7,241 bases of DNA from Prevotellaceae bacterium (GCA_031273485.1 JAISRS010000522.1:1-7241); one strand, 5' to 3'. Shown: positions 1-6,687, counted from the first letter of the stretch. Program-made: numbers and translations. The notes: generated from the sequence alone by a model not told the origin.

Positions 1-20
1 ACCGGTAAATTCTTACCGGT
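1..20. repeat. 8-bp inverted repeat (hairpin) at the left edge
   Basis: ACCGGTAA and TTACCGGT are perfect reverse complements separated by the 4-nt loop ATTC. No T-run follows directly on either readable side, although a pyrimidine-rich stretch lies at 27-40 on the plus strand. It could be a weak terminator for a gene beyond the left edge or part of a mobile-element end. The sequence does not decide between these. Confidence 0.5.
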
Positions 21-59
21 ATGGACTTTTCTCTTCCCCCCGGCATGGCGTTCAAATGT

Positions 60-99
60 TTCCGTTTTAGTGTTCCAATAATTCCGTATTTAGTGTTCA
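60..99. repeat. Two imperfect direct repeats, possible insertion-sequence end
   Basis: TTCCGTTTTAGTGTTCCA (60-77) and TTCCGTATTTAGTGTTCA (82-99) are near-identical copies spaced 22 nt apart. A third GTTCAA lies at 50-55. Short repeated blocks of this kind occur at the ends of IS21-family elements, where the transposase binds several sites, so this may be the left-over end of such an element. The family link is inference from pattern only. The transposase fragment just downstream is IS66-like, so two elements may be nested here. Confidence 0.4.
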
Positions 100-306
100 A
101 GTCAGCCGAAATACGCAGATAAGAACATACCCTGGACAAACAATGCGGCGGAGCAGGCAATACGTGCGATAGTATCGGACAGAAGAATAACTCAAGGTTC
201 CCGCAGTGCATGGGGCACCCGATAGATAGAACGGTTCTGGAGCATATAGGCAACTTGTAGCCAGCAGGGAAGGCCGGTTATTGATTTTTTGTATATTCCC
301 GTTTGA
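94..306 (+). pseudogene. Degraded C-terminal fragment of an IS66-like transposase
   Basis: Reading the plus strand in the frame of 133-135 gives IPWTNNAAEQAIRAIVSDRR, then ITQGSRSAWGTR, a TAG at 223-225, IERFWSI, a TAG at 247-249, and ATCSQQGRPVIDFLYIPV ending in TGA at 304-306. The TNNAAEQAIR block, the TQG.RS block and the ERxWxxxATCxQQGRxVxxFL block are the usual C-terminal signature of IS66-type transposases. The frame is unbroken, but two internal amber codons interrupt it. The first sits where relatives usually have tryptophan. Upstream the frame closes at a TAG at 91-93, so the catalytic core is gone. It is a dead remnant, not a functional gene. It marks past transposition at the 3' side of the polysaccharide genes. 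Confidence 0.8.
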
Positions 307-389
307 ATAATCTTGCATCTTCGTCATTGTTGCATGCCTAAATTATACTCTCTTTCATGATTTCGCTGGTGACGGTTCGCCATAACTCT

Positions 390-1139
390 TTATATCTCAA
401 TTTCTTCCTGTTTAATCAAATTATTAATATTAGGTAGAACGGATTTATGCAATTCATTATAGAGCTGTAAATTACCATTAATAATAAAATTATATACTTT
501 ATCACGCATCGTTTCCGGTTGATCTGTATACCAAAACGGGTGGGTAAGAATATGTATCCTTTTAAATTTACCATCAATGATTATTTTCTCAGCATCCTCC
601 CTCCATGTATGCATAGAATCGGATAGATATTTAAAGTCTTTAAAGAAAAGCGCGCTGTATGTATTTATAATTCCAGGAACACATAGATTTGATTCCAACA
701 AAAACTTTGAAGGGCGATGCATAGAAATAATATTTACTGGAATTTCAATGATTTGTTCAAGCAAATTAACTTCTTTTAAAATATATTCTGTAAGACAATT
801 AATATTTTTTCCCCAAACATATTGTGTCTCATCAAAATGCAATCCTACCAAATGACCTAAATTCGCAATCTTCTTTATTCCCTTAATATTTCGAGCTTCA
901 AAGGCATTATAAAAACTCGTATTGAGTAATACAAAATACGATGCTTGAACTCCATCCATTGCATGTTCAATTTCAGCAAATTTTACTGCCTTTGCTATAT
1001 CCACATCAATGTCATGACGAAGTATACATACTTTCTCGAAATCCGTATAAGTCTGATAATTACCAATAACATAACCATTGTGCAAAATCGAAGTAATAAA
1101 TTTTTGATAAGCATTGTAGGTGAATTTGCAAATGCCCAT
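390..1139 (-). CDS. NodB-like polysaccharide deacetylase family protein
   Basis: This 249-residue protein is probably a metal-dependent carbohydrate deacetylase of the carbohydrate esterase 4 superfamily. Near the N-terminus, LRHDIDVD places an HD.D metal-binding cluster at H42, D43 and D45. ASYFVLLN (66-73) is the typical following strand. GHLVGLHFDE (95-104) is the second conserved block. SMHRPS (139-144), YLSDSMHTWRE (171-181) and LTHPFW (198-203) match the late motifs of the family version found in surface-polysaccharide loci. There is no signal peptide, which suggests a cytoplasmic enzyme acting on nucleotide- or lipid-linked glycan. The start ATG overlaps the upstream stop by one base (TAATG) and has an AGGGA ribosome site, so it is translationally coupled. 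Family assignment is firm. The substrate is unknown. It is the last gene of the run, and I see no clear terminator in 307-389. Confidence 0.82.
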   Translation of the reverse strand: MGICKFTYNAYQKFITSILHNGYVIGNYQTYTDFEKVCILRHDIDVDIAKAVKFAEIEHAMDGVQASYFVLLNTSFYNAFEARNIKGIKKIANLGHLVGLHFDETQYVWGKNINCLTEYILKEVNLLEQIIEIPVNIISMHRPSKFLLESNLCVPGIINTYSALFFKDFKYLSDSMHTWREDAEKIIIDGKFKRIHILTHPFWYTDQPETMRDKVYNFIINGNLQLYNELHKSVLPNINNLIKQEEIEI

Positions 1140-2134
1140 TAATTATTCCCTGCTGCAAGCCATTTATCAGCTTTTTCTAATATTTTAAGTAATCTTATTC
1201 CTTGTTCAGGACCGGAAACAGACGGCATATTAAATTTAACACATGACAAAAAATACGAAATGCTATTAGATAATGCATCAGATATTTTTATTTCGGGTAC
1301 AAAGCTATTCTCTGTCTCCGCTTGTACAATATAATCACTGTAATTAGTATCATTTATTTTTGATGTCAATCTACTATCATAGATTTTTAGTTTGTCTGCC
1401 AAAGATACATCGTCATAAACAACCATTTTTTTAGTTCCTACAATAATAATCTTCCGTTCTTTAATAGAGGATAACCAATGTGATTTAATATTGGCTGTCA
1501 AATCTCCAAATTTAAGCATTAAAGATGTTAATGTTTCTCTTTTGTTGATAGTTTTATATCCTATGGCGAATAAAGAGTCCGGCAGACCTGGATTAATAAG
1601 ATAATCCAGAATAGACAAATCGTGAATAGCCAAATCCCACATGACATTCACATCTTCTTTAACTTGCCCCGAATTTCTTCGGGATGCATCAAAATGGACG
1701 ATTTCCCCTATTTCTCCTGCATTGTACAATTCTTTAATCTTTTGTACACATGGATGATACATCATTACGTGATCTATGTGTATAATCTTGCCTGTCTTAT
1801 CTGAAAGCAATTTCAAATCAATGGCTTCTGAAACAGCCGAAGCAAGAGGTTTCTCTATAAATATATGCTTGCCAGCCAGAAGCACCTGTTTTGCAAGATG
1901 AAAATGGGTGCTGGTTTCCACTGCGATAGCAACAGCATCAATATTGTTATCATCCAAGATGGTAGAATAGTTCAGAATATAATTAATTTGCGCCGCATAA
2001 ATACTCTTTGCCTTGTCAAGCCGATCTTGCTTTTTATCACATATATAACAAATTTTCACATCAGGATTGTTGTATAACTGTTTTGCAATATTCGGCCCCC
2101 AATAACCGAAACCAACAAGTGCAATATTTAACAT
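1139..2134 (-). CDS. Gfo/Idh/MocA-family NAD-dependent sugar dehydrogenase (WbpB/WlbA-like)
   Basis: The 331-residue product is a nucleotide-sugar oxidoreductase. The N-terminal Rossmann fold shows the dinucleotide-binding GFGYWG at residues 8-13. The EKP motif of the family is at 94-96 in IFIEKPLA, and WDLAIHD (166-172) carries the conserved Asp/His pair of the substrate site. Length is usual for the family. Known relatives WbpB and WlbA oxidise C3 of UDP-N-acetylglucosaminuronate to the 3-keto sugar used by a partner aminotransferase. The neighbouring aminotransferase and acyltransferase support the same role here. The start overlaps the acyltransferase stop by 7 nt and has AGAGG six bases upstream. 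The exact sugar is inferred from context; another 3-keto nucleotide sugar is possible. Confidence 0.85.
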   Translation of the reverse strand: MLNIALVGFGYWGPNIAKQLYNNPDVKICYICDKKQDRLDKAKSIYAAQINYILNYSTILDDNNIDAVAIAVETSTHFHLAKQVLLAGKHIFIEKPLASAVSEAIDLKLLSDKTGKIIHIDHVMMYHPCVQKIKELYNAGEIGEIVHFDASRRNSGQVKEDVNVMWDLAIHDLSILDYLINPGLPDSLFAIGYKTINKRETLTSLMLKFGDLTANIKSHWLSSIKERKIIIVGTKKMVVYDDVSLADKLKIYDSRLTSKINDTNYSDYIVQAETENSFVPEIKISDALSNSISYFLSCVKFNMPSVSGPEQGIRLLKILEKADKWLAAGNN

Positions 2135-2682
2135 TCTTTGCCTCTTGGCGCTTTATCTTTCTTGCCGCACAAAGAACAAATATTATTAACTATTCTGCCA
2201 CCACATTTACAAACGCGGGCTATTTGTTTTGCGGGATTTCCAACAACAAGCGTGTATGGAGGGACATCCTTGGTTACAACGCTTCCGGCACCCACCATTG
2301 CGTATTCCCCTATTGTAATACCGCAAACTATTGTCGCATTGGCACCAATGGAAGCGCCTTTCTTGATAAGCGTTTTCGTTATTTGCCAGTCTTTATTAAA
2401 AGCCCGCGGAAACCGATCATTGGTAATTAAAGCATAAGGACCGACAAAAACATCATCTTCTATCGTTGCCCCATGACCCATGGAAGCACCATTCTGAATC
2501 TTAACTCTATTGCCAACAGAAACATATTTATCAATATAGGTGTCCTTGCCTAAGGTACAATCATTACCGATATGAGCATGTTCCCGTATCTGGACATTGA
2601 TCCAAATCTTAGTCCCTTTTCCGATTTCAGCGCTATCGTCTATATAGCTGGATTCGTGGGCAAAATAATTTTTCTCACTCAT
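2128..2682 (-). CDS. Left-handed beta-helix sugar N-acyltransferase (WbpD/WlbB-like) with a cysteine tail
   Basis: This 184-residue protein is a hexapeptide-repeat transferase. Repeats of the type [LIV]Gx4 run from about residue 13 to 137 (for example AEIGKG, AHIGND, CTLGKD, VSVGNR, ASIGAN, ITIGEY). KIQNGASMGHGATIEDDVFVGP (61-82) and KKGASIGANATIVCGITIGE (107-126) closely follow WbpD/WlbB-type enzymes, which transfer acetyl from acetyl-CoA to the 3-amino group of a UDP-2-acetamido-3-amino-uronate. VGNPAK (147-152) closes the helix. After that comes a short tail with C158, C160, C169 and C172, a CxC...CxxC arrangement that could bind zinc. The start has AAGGAG 11 nt upstream and overlaps the aminotransferase stop as ATGA. 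The donor and exact acceptor cannot be read from the sequence. Confidence 0.87.
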   Translation of the reverse strand: MSEKNYFAHESSYIDDSAEIGKGTKIWINVQIREHAHIGNDCTLGKDTYIDKYVSVGNRVKIQNGASMGHGATIEDDVFVGPYALITNDRFPRAFNKDWQITKTLIKKGASIGANATIVCGITIGEYAMVGAGSVVTKDVPPYTLVVGNPAKQIARVCKCGGRIVNNICSLCGKKDKAPRGKEC

Positions 2683-3797
2683 CGGATATAAAACTCCTTA
2701 ATGCTTTCACACACATAACTCACCTCATCCTCGGTGAGTTCTGGAAACATAGGCAGAGCCAATACTGTTTCGCACAAATGTTCCGCTATGGGAAAATCAC
2801 CTCTTTTGTATCTCAAATAGGCAAAACATTTTTGCAGGTGCATCGGAACAGGATAATAAACAGATGTACCTATTCCTTTTTCTTTTAAAAATACTTCAAG
2901 AGCATCCCGTTTTTCCACTTGAATACAAAATGCATAGTTTACTTCTTTCTTCCCATCTTTAACTAAAGGTATTTTCACTCCCGCAATGTCTTTCAATTGC
3001 TCTCTGTACTGAGCAGCGTGCCGCGACCGTTTTTCGATAACTTTATCAATATTTGAAAGCTTTACCTGTAAGATTGCTGCCTGTAATGTATCAAGCCGTG
3101 AATTATAACCGATATAATCGTGATGATGCGGTATAGTCGATCCATGTACCCTATAGCTTTTTGCTTTTAGATATAAGTCTTTATCATTGGTAACGATCAT
3201 GCCGCCATCACCATATCCACCAAGGGTTTTGGTCGGGAAAAATGAAAATATACCGAAATCCCCGATAGTACCTGCGTGTTTATATACGCCCTGATACAGG
3301 CATTTCATACCAAAGCCTTCCGCCGCGTCTTCCAGTACCAAAAGCCGATATTTTTCGGCCAATTCCATACAATGGTTCATGTCTGCCATTTGTAAAAAAA
3401 GATGTACCGGCAGTATGCCTTTTGTATGTTTCGTTATCCGGTTTTCTGCGTCTTGCATATCCATACAAAAAGTGTCTTCATCAACATCACAAAAGACCGG
3501 TTTTCCGCCCAGCCGGGCAATGCACGATGCAGAGGCAAAAAAGGTAAACACCGGGGTTATTACTTCCGCATCGTTTCTGAATTCTAAAATATCGGACGCG
3601 ACAACCAGAGCGTCGCTGCCACTTGCTACACCTACTGCGTATTTCGCGCTGGTATATGTCATGACGTCTTCCTCAAATTCATCAACTTGCCTGCCCAATA
3701 TGAAAGCACCTGATGAAATTACTGTAGCTATAGCGGCATCAAATTCATCTTTATACACTGCATATTCGCGGGCAGCATTATAAAAAGGTATGTTCAT
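2679..3797 (-). CDS. DegT/DnrJ/EryC1 PLP-dependent nucleotide-sugar aminotransferase (WbpE-like)
   Basis: The 372-residue protein is a full-length fold-type I aminotransferase that converts a keto nucleotide sugar to an amino sugar, normally with glutamate as donor. GSDAL (60-64) is the phosphate-binding loop. LEDAAEGFG (155-163) holds D157, which contacts the PLP ring nitrogen. FSFFPTKTLGGYGDGG (184-199) carries K190, the expected Schiff-base lysine. NSRLDTLQAAIL (232-243) is the conserved partner-subunit segment. All key residues are present. With the adjacent dehydrogenase and acyltransferase it forms a three-step 3-amino sugar module like WbpB/E/D. The start lies only 3 nt after the preceding stop, so its ribosome site (around the GCAGGT block) lies inside the upstream gene and the two are probably co-translated. 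Family is certain; sugar position C3 is inferred from the neighbours. Confidence 0.92.
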   Translation of the reverse strand: MNIPFYNAAREYAVYKDEFDAAIATVISSGAFILGRQVDEFEEDVMTYTSAKYAVGVASGSDALVVASDILEFRNDAEVITPVFTFFASASCIARLGGKPVFCDVDEDTFCMDMQDAENRITKHTKGILPVHLFLQMADMNHCMELAEKYRLLVLEDAAEGFGMKCLYQGVYKHAGTIGDFGIFSFFPTKTLGGYGDGGMIVTNDKDLYLKAKSYRVHGSTIPHHHDYIGYNSRLDTLQAAILQVKLSNIDKVIEKRSRHAAQYREQLKDIAGVKIPLVKDGKKEVNYAFCIQVEKRDALEVFLKEKGIGTSVYYPVPMHLQKCFAYLRYKRGDFPIAEHLCETVLALPMFPELTEDEVSYVCESIKEFYIR

Positions 3798-3800
3798 TTA

Positions 3801-5207
3801 TCAAACCTGCTCTCTGAGGATATTCGATTCGGAAAGATTGATTTTAGAAATAATTTTTTCAATGAGGTTGTCGGTATTTTCAATCTGAAGATCAAGCGGT
3901 TTTAAGACATGCCCGATTGCTACATCAATACTATTAAAAAACTTTTTTTCGTTTATTTTGTTTTTGTTTTTCCTGTATGCACGGGATAAATATTCCAATT
4001 GCTCCTCCCTTAATTCAGGATTCTGTGTATAATAGCCTAATGCATAAAGAACTGTAAAATTTCTCGCAAGGGCGATTTGTAGCTCTGAATTATAAGTTGA
4101 GGACATTAAATACTTGTCAACTGTCATATTAGAATCATTACAATAACTCCTGGTCAGATACATTAAGGCTTTATCTGTTTTTTTTCTTACTTCAGAAATA
4201 TTTGTATCGGGATCGCCAATTTTATATTTTAGCAGAATAAGATCATAGGCCCCCTTAATCGAATAATATCTTCCAAGTGCCTTATTCAGCTTCATATCAC
4301 CATTTCTTTTCAAAAGAGAAGGGATAGTTATCGCTATCTTATTGAATGTATCTTTCGCTTTTTTTTTCGGCGTATAATTATCCTTATTAGAGAGAAATTC
4401 AACAATCTCACTTCCCGCTATGAGAGAATAGGCGCTTTCGTTTTGCCATTTTTCAGCCTCCGCAATAAGCGGCGTAAACCTTTTATCATAATTCTGCATT
4501 TTATTATCTTGAATAAATGATTCTATAGCATCAAGGTCTCTCAACTCATTAGCAAGGCCAAAACTTGCAATCTCCAATTCTCTGTCAATTGAAAAGGCAT
4601 TGTGTTTTTTTGCCATATCAATAAACCCCAGCGCATTCTTAAAATTATCAGCCCCAACGGAAAAATCTCCGGTTGATGTTGATTTGTAAGTATTAATCGA
4701 ACCCAAATATGACAAGGCATCCGCTTTGAATAATTCAACTAGCCACGGTTTCTTTTCAAAAGCATTTCCAAAATCCCTTCCCAATGTAAGTGCTGCACGT
4801 AATGATTTATCATAATAGTCAATGGCACTTTCTTTTGATCTATTATTTCTTGATTCTTCATCCCCCGCTTTTAAATTATTATAATAATTTTTCAATGTCT
4901 CCAAAAATTTATAATTTTCAAGTATCTTCTTTGGCTTCTCATTAAACACATTTGCACAGGCCAAACAAGCGGCAATACCGCCTTCAAGGAATAATGCGGG
5001 TAATATTAGCCCTTCATTTACCAGCGGTGTATCCGTAAAGATATGTAATTTATCCACTAAACCAACGGCTACAATTGGTGTACCCATTAAAACGCTTGAC
5101 AATCCCTTCATAACAACAGGAAGAACTAACCCGCTTCTCTTATTGGATGTTAGAAAAAAATCTATTATTTCCTGTTCTGTCCATTGAAAAAATTCTTTAT
5201 TATCCAT
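3801..5207 (-). CDS. Unrecognised protein with two hydrophobic N-terminal segments and a TPR-like helical body, partner of the TIR gene
   Basis: I do not recognise this 468-residue family. After a charged start (FFQWTEQEIIDFFLTS) come two hydrophobic stretches, about residues 26-51 and 67-88, separated by a polar loop. They could be two membrane helices or a buried hairpin; glycines, prolines and a lysine in the first make the call uncertain. There is no cleavable signal peptide. From about residue 95 to the end the protein looks almost wholly helical. Segments with TPR-like spacing include SAIDYYDKSLRAALTLG (128-144), FKNALGFIDMAKKH (189-202), LGRYYSIKGAYDLILL (311-326) and TDKALMYLTRSY (344-355). 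No nuclease, ATPase or NAD-binding motif stands out. It starts 32 nt after the TIR gene with a GGGG site and ends 3 nt before the aminotransferase. I infer a membrane-associated or scaffold partner of the TIR protein. Confidence 0.8.
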   Translation of the reverse strand: MDNKEFFQWTEQEIIDFFLTSNKRSGLVLPVVMKGLSSVLMGTPIVAVGLVDKLHIFTDTPLVNEGLILPALFLEGGIAACLACANVFNEKPKKILENYKFLETLKNYYNNLKAGDEESRNNRSKESAIDYYDKSLRAALTLGRDFGNAFEKKPWLVELFKADALSYLGSINTYKSTSTGDFSVGADNFKNALGFIDMAKKHNAFSIDRELEIASFGLANELRDLDAIESFIQDNKMQNYDKRFTPLIAEAEKWQNESAYSLIAGSEIVEFLSNKDNYTPKKKAKDTFNKIAITIPSLLKRNGDMKLNKALGRYYSIKGAYDLILLKYKIGDPDTNISEVRKKTDKALMYLTRSYCNDSNMTVDKYLMSSTYNSELQIALARNFTVLYALGYYTQNPELREEQLEYLSRAYRKNKNKINEKKFFNSIDVAIGHVLKPLDLQIENTDNLIEKIISKINLSESNILREQV

Positions 5208-5239
5208 AATGTACCCCGCTTAAAAACCTCGTACTGGTT

Positions 5240-6379
5240 TCAGCTAAAATTCGGCCAAACAGGTTTACTATGGCGATTAAAACTGTTCTTGCAGAGTTCA
5301 TAATAATGATTAAAAATGCTTCCCCGATTTTTCTGATCAGCAAAGAAAACGCCACGGTCATAACCTGACAGTCCGGTCATGGGAGCAAGCATCATGACGC
5401 CGGTCTCGTTAATAGCATCGGCGTCCACAAACCAGAAGGTGTCTACCAGTGTCTCAATTTTTTTGATGGTTAACTGACCGGTTATTTGATCGTACTTATT
5501 ACCGGCAACTTTTTTTATAAATGTGTTAATATACAGGCATGACTCTTTATCTTGAAAAACCTCCGCGAGTCCTTCGATTTCTGTATTTGCATATCCAGCA
5601 ACAACTTTGTCATATGTGTAACGAATGTGCGTTTCCCAAATATCACAAATACAAAGGTTAACTCTTTTTTCCGGGTTGTCTACGAGAACATTTATCATCT
5701 TGACAAAGTTGGTTTGATCTGCTCTGAGATTCAAAAGATAATTCAAGTTGATTCCAACCATAAATAGTTCTTTCTTAAATTCAGAAAATATCCGGGGCAT
5801 TTTGAAATTGTTTGAACAGTCTATGTTGTCTCCATAGGGCAACAAGCCGGTATATCTATCCGGTAGCAATTGAACCCTATCGGGAACTTCTTTCAAAAAA
5901 TCAGCTAATTCCGGATAGGCCTGTTTCGTTTCGGCTACGATGTGTAACCTATCACCTCCCGAAATACCAAGTTTCTCACACATCCTTTTTACGATTTTCT
6001 CAACATCTCCGGCAGAGTTTATCTGCGATGCCTGATATTTAGATAAAGGGGGACAAAGTCTGTGAAAATCCTGTACGGAAATATCCGTCAATAAAAAGTA
6101 GCCGTTTCCATTTTTTAACAAATTATTTAAACATCCAGCCTCAAAGACCACCCAGGACGCTTTGGAAGTACGTTGGGATAAAAAGAAAAACGCGAATTGA
6201 GCTGCACTAATCTCATTTTCGATTTCATCCCTGGAGTCAACGCCAGGCATGATATCTTCGGAATAGAAAAAATCTATTCTGTCTCCAAAAATGCATTTAG
6301 ACCACGCCTGAAAGAATTCGGCGATTTCCCTTACCCGTGGATCTTCGCTGGACCAGCTTATAAATACTTTACTTGACAT
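5240..6379 (-). CDS. TIR-domain protein, putative NAD-cleaving effector or signal synthase
   Basis: Residues 1 to about 138 form a prokaryotic TIR domain. VFISWSSED (5-13) is the first strand and loop. FFYSEDIMPGVDSRDEIENEI (37-57) is the second strand and BB-loop region. FAFFFLSQRTSKASWVVFEAG (62-82) contains E80, in the position of the catalytic glutamate of NAD-hydrolysing TIR domains. PPLSKYQA (110-117) follows. The remaining 240 residues are not a named domain to me. ELFMVGINLNYLL (204-216) and RVNLCICDIWE (238-248) recall the strands of PLD-like sensor modules, but no HxK motif is present. Bacterial TIR proteins commonly act in anti-phage defence by depleting NAD or making cyclic ADP-ribose-type signals; that role is inferred here. 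The start is well supported by GGAGG (6387-6391) eight bases upstream. It is the first gene of the six-gene run. Confidence 0.88.
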   Translation of the reverse strand: MSSKVFISWSSEDPRVREIAEFFQAWSKCIFGDRIDFFYSEDIMPGVDSRDEIENEISAAQFAFFFLSQRTSKASWVVFEAGCLNNLLKNGNGYFLLTDISVQDFHRLCPPLSKYQASQINSAGDVEKIVKRMCEKLGISGGDRLHIVAETKQAYPELADFLKEVPDRVQLLPDRYTGLLPYGDNIDCSNNFKMPRIFSEFKKELFMVGINLNYLLNLRADQTNFVKMINVLVDNPEKRVNLCICDIWETHIRYTYDKVVAGYANTEIEGLAEVFQDKESCLYINTFIKKVAGNKYDQITGQLTIKKIETLVDTFWFVDADAINETGVMMLAPMTGLSGYDRGVFFADQKNRGSIFNHYYELCKNSFNRHSKPVWPNFS

Positions 6380-6386
6380 ATCATAA

Positions 6387-6391
6387 CCTCC
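6387..6391 (-). promoter_or_regulatory. Strong ribosome binding site of the TIR gene
   Basis: On the minus strand AATGGAGGTTATGATA precedes the ATG, with GGAGG eight bases from the start codon. It is the strongest Shine-Dalgarno match in the window and fixes the TIR start at 6379. Confidence 0.85.
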
Positions 6392-6432
6392 ATTGTGTTC
6401 CTATGTGTTTTTCGCATAAGAATGGGCGCAAT

Positions 6433-6450
6433 GACATGACATGTCATGTC
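6433..6450. promoter_or_regulatory. 18-bp perfect palindrome, candidate operator
   Basis: GACATGACATGTCATGTC is identical to its own reverse complement over all 18 bases. It is also built of two direct ACATGTC-type halves. It lies 54 to 71 bases upstream of the TIR start codon, where a promoter would be expected, and suits binding by a dimeric regulator. I could not find a convincing -35/-10 pair beside it, so the operator role is inference. No regulator gene is visible in the window. Confidence 0.5.
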
Positions 6451-6471
6451 CGTCTGCAGTTCCGAAATCTT

Positions 6472-6495
6472 CTCACCCCGCTCTCGCTGGGTGAG
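6472..6495. repeat. GC-rich stem-loop with 7-bp stem
   Basis: CTCACCC (6472-6478) pairs perfectly with GGGTGAG (6489-6495) around a 10-nt loop. No T-run follows on either strand, so it is not a standard intrinsic terminator. It could fold in the leader of the TIR transcript if transcription starts further upstream. Confidence 0.45.
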
Positions 6496-6603
6496 TATTG
6501 CCCTCGTAGGGGCCGAGCCAAACCCCTAAAAAGCCCGGACGGCCCGAACACTGGACACATAATCAACTCAATGATTGCCGATCTGCGAAGTACTGTCAAT
6601 ACA

Positions 6604-6629
6604 TCGCATTGCCTATGTCGCATTGCCTA
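6604..6629. repeat. Two-copy 14-nt tandem repeat
   Basis: TCGCATTGCCTA occurs at 6604-6615 and again at 6618-6629, with TG between, giving a 14-nt period. Two exact copies only. Function unknown. Confidence 0.6.
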
Positions 6630-6657
6630 AAAAAAACCAGGAGCCTGTTGTACTTGT

Positions 6658-6687
6658 AGATTTTTTGCATATTCATGCAAAAAATCT
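6658..6687. repeat. 13-bp perfect inverted repeat with 4-nt loop
   Basis: AGATTTTTTGCAT (6658-6670) and ATGCAAAAAATCT (6675-6687) are exact reverse complements around the loop ATTC. The stem is AT-rich and includes runs of six T and six A. No U-tract follows on either strand, so terminator function is doubtful. It could be a protein-binding hairpin or a transposon-associated fold. Confidence 0.65.

Noticed and set aside
223..249. Recoded (amber read-through) transposase
   Set aside because: None of the six intact genes ends in TAG, which would allow recoding, but the fragment also lacks its catalytic core and closes upstream, so simple decay explains it.
97..327. 76-residue minus-strand open frame
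   Set aside because: It is antisense to the IS66 transposase remnant, whose plus-strand translation carries clear family motifs.
3801..6379. Calling the TIR pair a classical Thoeris system
   Set aside because: The partner shows no SIR2, SLOG or Macro motif that I can see, and gene sizes and order alone are not enough. It is kept as an unassigned TIR module.
6508..6532. AGGGG/CCCCT stem followed by A-run as a terminator
   Set aside because: The stem is only five pairs and the A-run would place the T-run before, not after, the hairpin on the minus strand; it does not fit termination on either strand.
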